A DNA stretch of 42,023 nt from Candidatus Gastranaerophilales bacterium (GCA_947589255.1 CANQAL010000004.1:1-42023), one strand, 5' to 3'; positions 1 through 8,263 are shown, counted from the first letter of the stretch. The notes: generated by a model from the sequence alone, not told the origin. A program made the numbers and translations.

Positions 1-54
1 TCGGGCATGGTGGCTATTACAAGAGAAAATCAATTTATAAATTTGCATAAATAA
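1..54 (+). CDS. 3' end of an unidentified gene cut by the window edge
   Basis: An open frame enters from the left edge and ends at TAA (52-54), giving the tail SGMVAITRENQFINLHK. The frame is supported only by its position: the stop codon lies within the left foot of a strong hairpin terminator (50-83), as expected for the last gene of a transcription unit. Seventeen residues are too few to name a family. The short length means the frame could also be chance. Confidence 0.4.
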   Translation, partial: SGMVAITRENQFINLHK

Positions 55-83
55 AAAGACTTACATTTGTAAGTCTTTTTATT
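50..83. terminator. Bidirectional rho-independent terminator
   Basis: Arms 50-64 and 69-83 are perfectly complementary (15 bp, core AAAAAGACTTAC / GTAAGTCTTTTT) around the loop ATTT. The stem has A-runs on one side and T-runs on the other, so it can terminate in both directions. It sits between the stop codon of the left-edge gene and the stop codon of the leftward gene ending at 101, so it serves two converging units. Confidence 0.8.
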
Positions 84-100
84 AAGTCTTTTAGTTTTTA

Positions 101-1057
101 TCAGTTAAATGGATTAAATCCTGTCTCTAGGCTATTTGATATTATATTTTGTATTTCAAGGTATTTTTCTTCCAGTTCGCTATCTGTCATATTATCAATT
201 TCAGCAGTGTTTCCCGGAAAACGTAATTTTAGATATAATCTCATATCTTCAGTGGACATAATGCGTGTCATTCTTTCATCTTTTTCATTTACGTTGTAAT
301 TATAGTTAAAATCTATTCTATGTTTTGCGTGTCGGGGGTTTTCGTTTCCTGTTATACTTTTGAATGAAAAATCTATTGAGTCTGTAATTGCTTGTTTAAC
401 TTCAGCTGATTTTTCTTCTTGAACTTCGTCAAGGTGTGCCAGCATTTCTTCATTAATTTTATCCAATTCTTGCTGCATTTTATTTTGTGTTTCGCTATAA
501 GCAGCAGAAGAGCTGCTACTTGGAGTGTAAATTGGTCTGGGCTTTTCAATTTGGGCTTTTAGTATTTCTTCATAAGTTATTTGATTATTTTTTTCTGTTG
601 CTTCAGTTGGTTGTGGTACTATTCTGGGAACAGCCATCTCTATTGTAGATTCTTTTAACTCTACTTGCTCTATTTCTTTATTTATAAGCTCCATTTGATT
701 ATCTGCTTCAATGACTTTTTTTAGCACTTCCATTTGAGAATTGAGTTCTTGGGCAAGTTTTTTTTGGCTTTCGTAAACTGCTGCATATCCTGATTTTGGA
801 GTTTCAGCTTTTTTTGTTTCGGGTGTTGTTTCTTTTTTCGCAGGTGTTGATGCCGGAGTATTTGTATTAGTCGGTTGTTCTTTTCCGGCTGCAGGTGTTT
901 GTGTTTTTTTTGGAGTAGCCTTATCTATTGGCTCATTTTGTGCTAATTTAAGTGCAGCTTTTTTTGTTGTTTTATCATTCTTTGAACTTTTTCCTGCTTT
1001 ATTTACGGAAGCATTTCCGTCAAGAGCGGTATAAAAAAACGATGAATTAATTTTCAT
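101..1057 (-). CDS. Lys/Thr/Pro-rich protein of unknown function with coiled-coil segments
   Basis: 318 aa. I do not recognise a family. Residues 1-90 are a low-complexity stretch rich in Lys, Thr, Pro and Ala, likely disordered, with no signal peptide or membrane segment. Residues 91-140 and 185-225 look like coiled coils. They begin with related segments, YAAVYESQKKLAQELNSQME (91-110) and SAAYSETQNKMQQELDKINE (184-203), so the protein contains an imperfect internal duplication. Residues 140-180 are Pro-rich, and the C-terminal third is charged and more globular. The ATG has a good Shine-Dalgarno site (GAAAGGGAC at 1064-1072). It is a single-gene unit: a terminator follows, and the neighbour across the 170-base intergenic region is divergent. 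That region carries a G9/C9 tract 43 bases upstream of this start, so its expression may be affected by tract length (inference). Confidence 0.75.
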   Translation of the reverse strand: MKINSSFFYTALDGNASVNKAGKSSKNDKTTKKAALKLAQNEPIDKATPKKTQTPAAGKEQPTNTNTPASTPAKKETTPETKKAETPKSGYAAVYESQKKLAQELNSQMEVLKKVIEADNQMELINKEIEQVELKESTIEMAVPRIVPQPTEATEKNNQITYEEILKAQIEKPRPIYTPSSSSSAAYSETQNKMQQELDKINEEMLAHLDEVQEEKSAEVKQAITDSIDFSFKSITGNENPRHAKHRIDFNYNYNVNEKDERMTRIMSTEDMRLYLKLRFPGNTAEIDNMTDSELEEKYLEIQNIISNSLETGFNPFN

Positions 1058-1100
1058 TTTTTAGTCCCTTTCGATTATTTGACATAGTTAATATCGGCAC

Positions 1101-1109
1101 GGGGGGGGG
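1101..1109. repeat. Intergenic G9 homopolymer tract
   Basis: Nine consecutive G (C on the minus strand) in otherwise very AT-rich intergenic DNA, between divergent genes starting at 1057 (-) and 1228 (+). It lies 43 bases upstream of the minus-strand start and 118 bases upstream of the plus-strand start. Long poly-G/C tracts are known hot spots for slipped-strand mispairing. One in a promoter region could change spacing and expression of the minus-strand gene. I could not define convincing -35/-10 boxes around it. Confidence 0.9.
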
Positions 1110-1194
1110 AACTTTAGAAAATTTTTTGAAATATTAAGAAAAGTTTACATTTAGATTAGCTTATTGATTATGGATTTTTTAAAAATTTTATGAT

Positions 1195-1200
1195 TATACT
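1195..1200 (+). promoter_or_regulatory. Candidate -10 box of the parvulin gene
   Basis: TATACT, followed by AAAAAGGAG about 11 bases later and the ATG at 1228. An overlapping alternative -10 is TATGAT (1189-1194), paired with TTGATT (1164-1169) at 19 bases. Either gives a leader of roughly 20-27 bases. No strong -35 sits exactly 17 bases upstream of TATACT. The rest of the 1058-1227 gap holds the G9 tract and nothing else I can support. Confidence 0.45.
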
Positions 1201-1227
1201 TGTTTGTGTAATAAAAAGGAGTTATTT

Positions 1228-1629
1228 ATGAAAAAATTATTTTCTTTATTAATGTTTGTTGCGGCATTTTTCTGCTTTGCATTTATGAATGAAAATTCAT
1301 TCAATCCCGTATTATCAAGAGCAGAAGCTGCCATAAGACAGGTTCAGGCTGCACATATTCTTGTTCCGACAGAAGATGAGGCTGTTAAAATAAGAGAAGA
1401 AGTTATGACGGGAAATCCTGATGAAACATTTAACAGATTTATGGAAGCTGCTAAAAAATATTCAAAATGTCCTTCTGGTAAATCAGGCGGTATATTAGGC
1501 TGGTTTTCAAGTGGCGATATGGTGCCTGAATTTGAAAATGCTGCATTTAATCTTCCCTCGGGTGTTGTATCAGAACCTGTCAAAACACAGTTCGGCTGGC
1601 ATTTAATTTATGTTATTTCAAAGAAATAG
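1228..1629 (+). CDS. Exported parvulin-type peptidyl-prolyl isomerase (PpiC/rotamase family)
   Basis: 133 aa. Residues 1-35 are a signal peptide: MKK, a hydrophobic core LFSLLMFVAAFFCFAF, then a polar stretch to a possible AEAA cleavage site. The rest is one parvulin domain. It starts with QAAHILVPTEDEA, has the central GGILGWFSSGDMVPEFE block and ends with the family hallmark FGWHLIYV. Parvulins catalyse cis-trans isomerisation of Xaa-Pro bonds; with a signal peptide this one should act in the periplasm or at the cell surface as a folding helper. The small size (one domain, no SurA-like chaperone region) matches single-domain parvulins. I chose ATG 1228 because AAAAAGGAG lies 8 bases upstream; a TTG at 1204 would extend the frame through the ribosome-binding site. 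The gene overlaps the converging phosphopantetheinyl transferase gene by 17 bases. Confidence 0.88.
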   Translation: MKKLFSLLMFVAAFFCFAFMNENSFNPVLSRAEAAIRQVQAAHILVPTEDEAVKIREEVMTGNPDETFNRFMEAAKKYSKCPSGKSGGILGWFSSGDMVPEFENAAFNLPSGVVSEPVKTQFGWHLIYVISKK

Positions 1630-2116
1630 TACCGTTTTTCGTAATTTCATAAATTTTTAAATTTTTTTCAATCTCCGCTTGCTCACTCGTGACGGCGGAG
1701 ATTATATATTCTTTATTAAAATTAAATGTATATCTGCTTTTCGCCGATTTTTGAAGTTTGTATTCCGCTTCATATAATGTCCAATATTTATAAAATTCTT
1801 CAGGTGTATGATTTTTTAATTTAAAATTCATTCTTTTTGCTATCATTTCAAAATCTCTGTTTTGGAGTTTTTCAATATCAACTCCGACTGGATTTTTATC
1901 AAACAGAACAATAACAATATATCCTTTATGTGAAATACTGAATTCTATATTTGAATATTTATATTTTGGTTTTCCGTTAATAACTTCAACTTCGGTATTT
2001 TTAATATTATAAAAATTTTTTCCCGCCTGCTCTAGAATAAACCGACCCGCATTATGTTCTTTTTCTCTGTGGGTTTGTCCTTCAATATCGGAAAAATAAT
2101 AATAAAATAAATCCAT
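1613..2116 (-). CDS. 4'-phosphopantetheinyl transferase superfamily protein (Sfp-type)
   Basis: 167 aa. Transfers the phosphopantetheine arm of CoA to a serine of a carrier protein, making holo-ACP or a holo peptidyl/acyl carrier domain. Visible motifs are FSISHK (the FSxSHS-like CoA-binding segment, about residue 57), GVDIE (about 77-81, Mg-binding Asp/Glu) and the signature WTLYEAEYKLQKS (WxxxEAxxK, about 114). It is shorter than classical Sfp (about 220 aa) and the N-terminal half is compact. Whether it serves fatty-acid ACP, in place of AcpS, or a secondary pathway cannot be told here. It starts one base after the stop of the endonuclease IV-like gene with only a weak ribosome-binding site, so translational coupling is likely. 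It is last in a three-gene leftward operon. Confidence 0.8.
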   Translation of the reverse strand: MDLFYYYFSDIEGQTHREKEHNAGRFILEQAGKNFYNIKNTEVEVINGKPKYKYSNIEFSISHKGYIVIVLFDKNPVGVDIEKLQNRDFEMIAKRMNFKLKNHTPEEFYKYWTLYEAEYKLQKSAKSRYTFNFNKEYIISAVTSEQAEIEKNLKIYEITKNGTISLK

Positions 2117-2117
2117 T

Positions 2118-2948
2118 TTATAAGCTCATATAATAATCTTTTAAAAGTTTTGTATCGGTTTCAATATTAGGGCTTTCGCACACCAGTGCACCCTTAACAT
2201 CAAAATTTTTAAATGCTTTAAGTAAGTCCTTATAATTCATATCGCTTTCTTCAAAAATAAGGTGATTTTTTTCGCCCTTAGCTCCGTATTCAATACCTGC
2301 AAGGTGAGCATGGAAGTTATCAAAAACTTCCTTCCCAAGTTCTTTTCCAATATATTCAAGAATTTGCGAAAATTCATCGTAGGTATTATAAATTCCGTTA
2401 TATCTGGCATGAATATGCGAAAAATCTATGCAAGGCAGGACATATTTAAATTCTTTGGATAATTTTACAATCTCTTCAAAAGTCCCCCATTGAGTGCCTT
2501 TACCTGTTGTTTCAGGTCTTATCCAGATTTTATTATCTTCGCTTTCTAATATGGAACATATTTGTTCCATAGATTTATAAACTGTTTTATATACTTCATC
2601 GGGATTTTTTTTCATATAAAAAGCGGCATGAAAGGTAATACTGTATGCACCGATATTTTTGCCAACTCTTGCCGTTTCAAGTATTCTTTGAATACTTGCT
2701 TCAATTTTATCTTCTTCAAGTGAGTTAAGGTTAATGTAAAAAGGTCCATGACAGGTAATTATTAAGTTGTTTTCTTGCGTAAATTCTTTTACAAACTTTT
2801 GAGTTTGTTCATTCATCTTTACACCATGAACAAATTCAACTTCCATACCGTCTAAATCCATTTCCTTAATTATTTTAAGACCTTCATTATAACCTTTGCC
2901 CTCAGAAGCCATAGGAAGCCCGGGTGTTAAGAAATTAAGTTTATTCAC
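2118..2948 (-). CDS. Endonuclease IV-like (AP endonuclease 2 family) TIM-barrel protein
   Basis: 276 aa TIM barrel of the Nfo / xylose-isomerase-like superfamily. Residues that match the endonuclease IV metal ligands are present in order: His in TCHGPF (about 67), His in TFHAAF, Glu in RPETTGK, Asp and His in IDFSHIHAR, His in FHAHLAG, His in GEKNHL and Glu in VCESP. Endonuclease IV cleaves DNA at abasic sites using three zinc ions. The spacing fits the shorter archaeal-like branch, so AP endonuclease is the best call, but a sugar-phosphate isomerase role is not excluded. The start is GTG 2948, overlapping the end of the fmt-like gene by 8 bases, with AGGGGA about 11 bases upstream. It lies in an operon between the formyltransferase and phosphopantetheinyl transferase genes, which does not clarify function. 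Confidence 0.75.
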   Translation of the reverse strand: MNKLNFLTPGLPMASEGKGYNEGLKIIKEMDLDGMEVEFVHGVKMNEQTQKFVKEFTQENNLIITCHGPFYINLNSLEEDKIEASIQRILETARVGKNIGAYSITFHAAFYMKKNPDEVYKTVYKSMEQICSILESEDNKIWIRPETTGKGTQWGTFEEIVKLSKEFKYVLPCIDFSHIHARYNGIYNTYDEFSQILEYIGKELGKEVFDNFHAHLAGIEYGAKGEKNHLIFEESDMNYKDLLKAFKNFDVKGALVCESPNIETDTKLLKDYYMSL

Positions 2949-3885
2949 TTTTTAACATTTCCCCTTTTTTTACACGAATTCTGTCTGAAAAATCTTTACC
3001 CGTAGAAAGAAAATATGCGCCGTATTGAAGTGATTCAAGTTCAAGAATTCCTTCGCCGCAAGCTATTTTTAATGTATTATTGCAGTCAAAAATACTGCCG
3101 GGCGGCATTTTATGAGATTTATTAATAACTTTTGCCGAATTAATTCTTAAAATATTATTTTTATATTTAGTTACAGCACCTATGAAAGGGTTTAAACCCC
3201 TTATAAATCTTTCTATTTCTTCTGCGGAATTATTCCAATCAATAAAGGTATTTCGTTTTTCAAAAGACAGCGAAGGCGCTTTTTTGCATCCTTTTTGTTC
3301 TTTTTGCGGAGTTCTCGGCAGTTCTTTTGTTTCATAGTAATCAAGTGCTTCATACAGCATTGTTGCACACATTTCGTTTGTTCTTACAAATAAAGTTCCC
3401 ATAGTTTCATTGTCTTTTATTTTAAAACGATATTGTGAGACTATGTCTCCCGTATCAAAGTTTTCATCCATAAAATGAAGTGTAATAGCAGATTCCTTTT
3501 CTCCGTTTATTATTACATGAGAATACGGATTTGCTCCTCTATAATCGGGCAATTTAGACGGGTGGAGATTAATAAATCCGTCTCGTGTAAGTGCTAACAA
3601 CTCCTTTGGAAATTTTTTGTTATATGATGCAACAACGGCTAAATCAGCATTTAAAACTCTTATTTTATGTAAAAAATCTTTTTCGTTTAAATTTTCATCA
3701 TATTGAATAATATTTAACCCGTATGTTTGTGCGGTATTAACCAATAATTTGTTTGTTGAATCAGTTTTTGCGGGAGGAACAACCCCTATAATGTTTATTC
3801 CTTTTTCAACAAGTTTATGCAGGCAAACTAATGCCATATCAGGCATGCCTATAAACAAAATTTTCTTTTTATAAGTTTTGTTCAC
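2941..3885 (-). CDS. Methionyl-tRNA formyltransferase-like protein
   Basis: About 314 aa. N-terminal formyltransferase Rossmann fold plus an Fmt-type C-terminal domain. The catalytic Asn-His-Asp triad is seen in FINLHPSKLPDYRG and ENFDTGDIV. The C-terminal region has DWNNSAEEIERFIRGLNP and a GILELESLQ segment typical of Fmt. Fmt formylates initiator Met-tRNA with 10-formyl-THF. One difference is notable: the usual QPDxPxGRG basic loop after the first strand is replaced by PPAKTDSTNK, so this could be a paralog acting on another substrate. I place the start at GTG 3885, 7 bases after AAAGAGGA (3893-3900); an in-frame TTG at 3915 would read through that site. First gene of the leftward operon, divergent from serS. 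Confidence 0.72.
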   Translation of the reverse strand: MNKTYKKKILFIGMPDMALVCLHKLVEKGINIIGVVPPAKTDSTNKLLVNTAQTYGLNIIQYDENLNEKDFLHKIRVLNADLAVVASYNKKFPKELLALTRDGFINLHPSKLPDYRGANPYSHVIINGEKESAITLHFMDENFDTGDIVSQYRFKIKDNETMGTLFVRTNEMCATMLYEALDYYETKELPRTPQKEQKGCKKAPSLSFEKRNTFIDWNNSAEEIERFIRGLNPFIGAVTKYKNNILRINSAKVINKSHKMPPGSIFDCNNTLKIACGEGILELESLQYGAYFLSTGKDFSDRIRVKKGEMLKSE

Positions 3886-3978
3886 ACTTAATTCCTCTTT
3901 TATATTATATAACAAAAAACTGCTTTTATTTTATGTTTGTTTTTAATAAAATAATATAGAAATTGAGAGGTATATATA

Positions 3979-5244
3979 ATGCTTGATATAAGAATTATTA
4001 GGGAAAATCCCGAAAAGGTTAATGAACTTTTAAAAAGAAGAAATCCTGAATTATCAATAGACGGAATACTTGAGATAGATGTTAAAAGAAGAAAAGTACA
4101 AACTCAGGCGGATGAGCTCAGGGCAAAGAGAAAAAACATGTCGCAGGAAATCGGCATGATGAAAAAACAAGGGCAAAATACCGATGAAATACAGGCTCAA
4201 GTTAAAGAAATGGGCGAGGAAATTAAATCGCTGGAAGAACAAGAACAGCAGCTTGATATAGAACAAAGAAATTTATTACTTTCAACTCCTAACATACCTG
4301 ATGAAACAACACCTATTGGTTCTTCGGATGCGGATAATGTTGAAATAAAAAGAGTAGGAGAACCAAGGAAAGTAAATTTTGAACAAAAGGCTCACTGGGA
4401 TATTTGTACCGATAAAGATATTGTAGACTTTGAAAGGGGTGTAAAACTTTCTCAGTCAAGGTTCTCACTATATAGAGGGAAAGGCGCTCAATTAGAAAGG
4501 GCAATTATAAACTTTTTCCTTGATACTCATACACAAGAACACGGGTATGAAGAAATATTACCGCCTGTTATGGTTAATGCCGCAGCAATGACGGGAACAG
4601 GACAATTACCTAAATTTGCTCAGGATATGTATAAGTGCGAAAATGAAGATTTATACTTAATTCCTACGGCTGAAGTGCCTGTTACAAATATATATTCGGG
4701 CGAAATATTAAATGAAGATGACCTTCCTAAGTATATGACTGCATATACTCCATGCTTTAGAAGAGAAGCAGGCTCGGCAGGTAAAGATACAAGAGGGTTA
4801 ATCCGCCAGCATCAGTTTAATAAAGTTGAACTTGTTAAACTTACTACACCTGAAACAAGTGTTGAAGAACACGAAAAACTTACAAGAAATGCGGAAAGAA
4901 TACTTGAACTATTGGAACTTCCATATAGAAGAGTTGCTCTTTCCACGGGAGATATAGGTTTTTCCGCAAGAAAATGCTATGATTTAGAAGTTTGGCTTCC
5001 TTCATACGGTACATACAAAGAAATATCAAGCTGTTCAAACTTTGGCGATTTCCAAGCAAGAAGGGCAAATATAAGATACCGTTCAAAAGAAACGGGCAAA
5101 CCCGTTTTTGTTCATACATTAAACGGGTCAGGCTTGGCTGTCGGAAGAACATTTGCCGCTATTTTGGAGAACTTCCAAAATGAAGACGGCTCTGTTACAA
5201 TTCCGAAAGTATTAAGAAAATACACGGGCTGGGATATTTTATAA
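3979..5244 (+). CDS. serS: Seryl-tRNA synthetase
   Basis: 421 aa, full length for a class II SerRS. Charges tRNA-Ser with serine in the cytoplasm. The N-terminal antiparallel coiled-coil arm that grips the tRNA-Ser long variable arm spans about residues 28-105. The catalytic core follows with TAEVPVTN, motif 2 ([20 protein letters not shown]) and motif 3 ([17 protein letters not shown]). The start is the ATG at 3979 with GAGAGG upstream at about 9 bases. It heads a tight rightward run: tmk follows after one base. The 93 bases to the divergent fmt-like gene must hold its promoter, but I see no clear box pair. Confidence 0.97.
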   Translation: MLDIRIIRENPEKVNELLKRRNPELSIDGILEIDVKRRKVQTQADELRAKRKNMSQEIGMMKKQGQNTDEIQAQVKEMGEEIKSLEEQEQQLDIEQRNLLLSTPNIPDETTPIGSSDADNVEIKRVGEPRKVNFEQKAHWDICTDKDIVDFERGVKLSQSRFSLYRGKGAQLERAIINFFLDTHTQEHGYEEILPPVMVNAAAMTGTGQLPKFAQDMYKCENEDLYLIPTAEVPVTNIYSGEILNEDDLPKYMTAYTPCFRREAGSAGKDTRGLIRQHQFNKVELVKLTTPETSVEEHEKLTRNAERILELLELPYRRVALSTGDIGFSARKCYDLEVWLPSYGTYKEISSCSNFGDFQARRANIRYRSKETGKPVFVHTLNGSGLAVGRTFAAILENFQNEDGSVTIPKVLRKYTGWDIL

Positions 5245-5245
5245 T

Positions 5246-5875
5246 ATGCAAAAAGGTTTATTTATAACTTTTGAAGGTGCAGACGGCTCGGGAAAAACTA
5301 CTCAGCTGAACTTAATGAAATCTTTTTTGGAAGAAAAAGGTTATGAGGTTGTTGTAACAAGAGAACCCGGGGCGCTTGAACTCGGGCGGAAAATAAGAGA
5401 AATACTCCTTCACTATGAAGGCAAGGTCGCAGATAAATGCGAAATGTTTTTATTTTTGGCTGATAGAGCGCAGCACGTAGAAACCTTTATAAAACCTGCA
5501 ATTAACGAAGGTAAAATAGTATTATGCGATCGTCATACGGATTCTACCGTTGCATATCAAGGTTATGGCAGAGGTCAGGATGTTAATCTGCTGAAGGAGT
5601 TAAATAAAATTGCCGTAAACGGGCTTGAGCCTGATTTAACACTTCTTTATGATGTTTCGACTGAAACCGCACAAAATCGTGTCGGCAGCGAAAAAGACAG
5701 AATGGAATCAGCAGGAATTGAATTTCATAAAAAGGTTAGAAACGGTTACCTTGAAGTTCAAAAGGAAAATCCCGAAAGGATAAAATTAATAAATGCAAAT
5801 AATTCCATAGAAAAAGTATTTGATGACTCAAAAAATATTATAATAAAATTAATACAAGAAAAGTTAGGAGAATAA
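5246..5875 (+). CDS. tmk: Thymidylate kinase
   Basis: 209 aa. Phosphorylates dTMP to dTDP for DNA synthesis. The P-loop GADGSGKTTQ (about residues 11-20), the REPGA substrate-binding segment, DRHTDSTVAYQGYGRG (Asp-Arg motif and dTMP pocket) and RMESAGIEFHKKVRNGY all match the family, and the length is typical. It begins one base after serS stops and is followed without a gap by the RWYD repeat protein, so the three are almost surely co-transcribed. Confidence 0.96.
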   Translation: MQKGLFITFEGADGSGKTTQLNLMKSFLEEKGYEVVVTREPGALELGRKIREILLHYEGKVADKCEMFLFLADRAQHVETFIKPAINEGKIVLCDRHTDSTVAYQGYGRGQDVNLLKELNKIAVNGLEPDLTLLYDVSTETAQNRVGSEKDRMESAGIEFHKKVRNGYLEVQKENPERIKLINANNSIEKVFDDSKNIIIKLIQEKLGE

Positions 5876-6217
5876 ATGCCTGAAGGTTTTAGAAGATGGT
5901 ACGATAATGACCCCATACTTAAAGAAGCACTTGAACTGTTAAAACTGCAGACGGATGATACAAAAACAGCGGCTGCGGATTTTATAATTTCTTTACAGGA
6001 ACAAGTAGCGCAGGATGTTATTGAAAGAATATATGAAATAACAAAAAAATTCAGCGGAAAAGGGAACCGCTGGTACGATTCTGACCCTGTTATGCTGAGG
6101 GCAATCGAATTATTAAGAGCTTCATCGCCTAAAACACAAAGAATAGCAGCTCTAAAACTGCTTCTTGCAATGGAAAGCAATGATATGGAGTCTTTGGAAC
6201 AAGAAGAGCATGAGTAG
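5876..6217 (+). CDS. Small protein with two RWYD helical repeats, function unknown
   Basis: 113 aa, no recognised family. It consists of two copies of a motif of about 39 residues: RRWYDNDPILKEALELLKLQ (6-25) and NRWYDSDPVMLRAIELLRAS (62-81). Each is followed by a second predicted helix (TKTAAADFIISLQEQ and PKTQRIAALKLLLAME). The conserved pattern is RWYDxDPxxxxAxxLL. The protein looks all-helical, cytoplasmic and acidic at the C-terminus. The start ATG directly follows the tmk stop and has AGGAG upstream. The last 8 bases overlap folE2. Position between tmk and folE2 points to a housekeeping role, but that is only context. Confidence 0.85.
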   Translation: MPEGFRRWYDNDPILKEALELLKLQTDDTKTAAADFIISLQEQVAQDVIERIYEITKKFSGKGNRWYDSDPVMLRAIELLRASSPKTQRIAALKLLLAMESNDMESLEQEEHE

Positions 6218-7001
6218 CGAATTAAAAGATATACAAAATCAAAGTGATATAAGGGGAATAGATATTCAAAAAGTCGGGGTAAACGGTGTTGAAGTTCCTC
6301 TTATTATTGAACGCAAAAATGCTCAAAGTCAGGTTGTTTCAGCTAAAGCAAGGTTAAGTGTTACACTCCCGCACGATTATCGAGGCACCCATATGTCCCG
6401 ATTTATTGAAATTTTAAGCGATTATTCAAATAGAAATCTTTTGGGTGTTGATATTAAAGGTCTTTTAATTGATGTTAAAGAAAAATTAAATTCTCAAAGT
6501 GCGCATGTTAAGTTTGAGTTTAAATATTTTATTAATAAAAAAGCGCCCGTGAGCGGAATGGAATTTCCCGTCGGTTATGACTGCTCGTTTCAAGGGGATT
6601 TAACGGGGGAGGATTATAAATTTATATTAGGTGTAAAAGTTCCCGTTACAACACTTTGCCCCTGCTCAAAAGAAATCTCCAAGTATTCTGCGCATAATCA
6701 AAGAACAATGGTAAAAGTTAAAGTCAGCTATGATGAAAATGATATTATCTGGATTGAAGATTTAGTTGAAAAAATAGAAGAATGCGGGTCCAGCCCTGTT
6801 TACTCAATATTAAAAAGATGTGATGAAAAGTATGTAACGGAATCCGCATACGAAAATCCGAAATTTGTGGAAGATGTATTAAGAGATGTGATAAGCTTTT
6901 TAAGGAAAGATGATAAAGTAAAATTCTACGAAGCTGAAGTTGAAGCACAAGAGAGCATTCATAATCATAATGCGTGGGCTTGGCAGTCGGAACATAAGTA
7001 A
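6210..7001 (+). CDS. folE2: GTP cyclohydrolase I, type IB (FolE2)
   Basis: 263 aa. Converts GTP to 7,8-dihydroneopterin triphosphate, the first step to tetrahydrofolate (and to queuosine precursors where present). The signature VPVTTLCPCSKEISKYSAHN with its catalytic cysteine, the HNHNAW C-terminal segment and the N-terminal DIRGIDIQKVGV block identify the zinc-independent FolE2 family rather than FolE. The frame is open back to 6165, but ATG 6210 gives the usual FolE2 N-terminus and has AAGAAGAG upstream. It overlaps the RWYD gene by 8 bases (ATG inside its stop region), suggesting coupling. The dapL-like gene follows 14 bases later. Confidence 0.93.
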   Translation: MSSELKDIQNQSDIRGIDIQKVGVNGVEVPLIIERKNAQSQVVSAKARLSVTLPHDYRGTHMSRFIEILSDYSNRNLLGVDIKGLLIDVKEKLNSQSAHVKFEFKYFINKKAPVSGMEFPVGYDCSFQGDLTGEDYKFILGVKVPVTTLCPCSKEISKYSAHNQRTMVKVKVSYDENDIIWIEDLVEKIEECGSSPVYSILKRCDEKYVTESAYENPKFVEDVLRDVISFLRKDDKVKFYEAEVEAQESIHNHNAWAWQSEHK

Positions 7002-7015
7002 AATTGGAGATAAAA

Positions 7016-8263
7016 ATGAAAGAAATATTTAACGATTATGTACAATCTTTAGAAACATATATAATGATTCAAATAAAAATGGATGCGGCAAAACTGGCGC
7101 CTGAATTAACGGCAAAAGGCAGAGCTCCGATATCACTTGCTATGGGCGCACCCGTTGAAAGACCGCCTCAATTAGTTACGGATAAAATTATTGAATATGC
7201 CCAAGCAGACGGCATGCATACATATACTTTGGTTAAGGGTGAAGCATACCTGCTTGAATCAATAGCAAAAAATATGAAAAAACGTACCGGCATTGATTTT
7301 GATGCCAAATCGGAAATTTGTGCTTTAATCGGTTCAAAAGAAGGTATTGCCAATATGATTAGGGCTTTAATAAATCCTTCAACCGATACTAAAAATAAAG
7401 ATATAGTTTTAATACCTGACCCCGGGTATGCTTCATATAAAGAAATGGTTAAAGTTTCAGGCGGATTAGGTTATGGGATTCCTTTAACTCCCGAGAATAA
7501 TTACATGCCTGACTTAGATGAAGTAATGAATAATCTTGAAAAAGACGGATTTAATAAAAATAAAGTTAAGGCTCTTGTTATAAATTATCCGAATAACCCG
7601 TTAGGTGCAATATGTACAAAAGAATATATAAAAAAGGCTGTTGATTTTTGCAGAAAACATCATATTCTGTTAATTTCGGATGCGGCATATATAGATTTAA
7701 CATTTGAAGGCGCACCAAAAGCACACAGTGTATTTGAAATTGACGGTGCAAAAGATGTTGCGGTTGAATTTTACAGTTTTTCAAAACCATATTCAATGAC
7801 GGGATGGAGAATCGGCTGGGTATGCGGTAATTCTGATGCTGTCGGAATACTGGGTAAACTTAAATCTACGATAGATACAGGCATATATAAACCTATACAA
7901 AAGGCTGCATCAGATATATTAAATTCTAAAGAAGGCGATGAATATATAGTGGAAGCCAATAAAAGATTTGAAAGAAAACAAAAAATTATAGTGGAAGGGT
8001 TTAAAGAGCTCGGCTGGCCAATGGATAAAATAAATCCGCCTAAAGCTACATTTTATTTATGGCTGCCTATTCCGCCAAGATATAAATCATCAAAAGAATT
8101 TACCGATGATGTTTTAAAAACTTCAGGAATTGTTTTAGTTCCGGGCAGCGGCTTTGGAAATAACGGTGAAGGCTGGTTCAGAATGTCCATTGTTGCAGAA
8201 GAAGCTCAAATGCATGAAGTTGTAAGAAGATTAAAAGAAGATAATTTTTATTTTAATAAATAA
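7016..8263 (+). CDS. dapL: LL-diaminopimelate aminotransferase-like PLP enzyme
   Basis: 415 aa, fold-type I aminotransferase. The combination IGSKEGIAN, IPDPGYASYKEM, NYPNNPLGA, SDAAYIDLTF and SFSKPYSMTGWRIGW (Schiff-base Lys in SFSK), plus the IDTGIYKPIQ segment, matches the DapL branch. DapL makes LL-diaminopimelate from tetrahydrodipicolinate and glutamate in one step and bypasses the succinylase/acetylase routes of lysine and peptidoglycan precursor synthesis. No other dap gene is in the window, so substrate assignment rests on motif similarity. I chose ATG 7016 with GGAGA at 7006-7010; a TTG at 7004 lies upstream of that site. In operon with folE2 before and the radical SAM gene after. 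Confidence 0.78.
   Translation: MKEIFNDYVQSLETYIMIQIKMDAAKLAPELTAKGRAPISLAMGAPVERPPQLVTDKIIEYAQADGMHTYTLVKGEAYLLESIAKNMKKRTGIDFDAKSEICALIGSKEGIANMIRALINPSTDTKNKDIVLIPDPGYASYKEMVKVSGGLGYGIPLTPENNYMPDLDEVMNNLEKDGFNKNKVKALVINYPNNPLGAICTKEYIKKAVDFCRKHHILLISDAAYIDLTFEGAPKAHSVFEIDGAKDVAVEFYSFSKPYSMTGWRIGWVCGNSDAVGILGKLKSTIDTGIYKPIQKAASDILNSKEGDEYIVEANKRFERKQKIIVEGFKELGWPMDKINPPKATFYLWLPIPPRYKSSKEFTDDVLKTSGIVLVPGSGFGNNGEGWFRMSIVAEEAQMHEVVRRLKEDNFYFNK

Noticed and set aside
1-54. Naming the left-edge fragment as a sugar kinase tail
   Set aside because: Only 17 residues; any name would be a guess.
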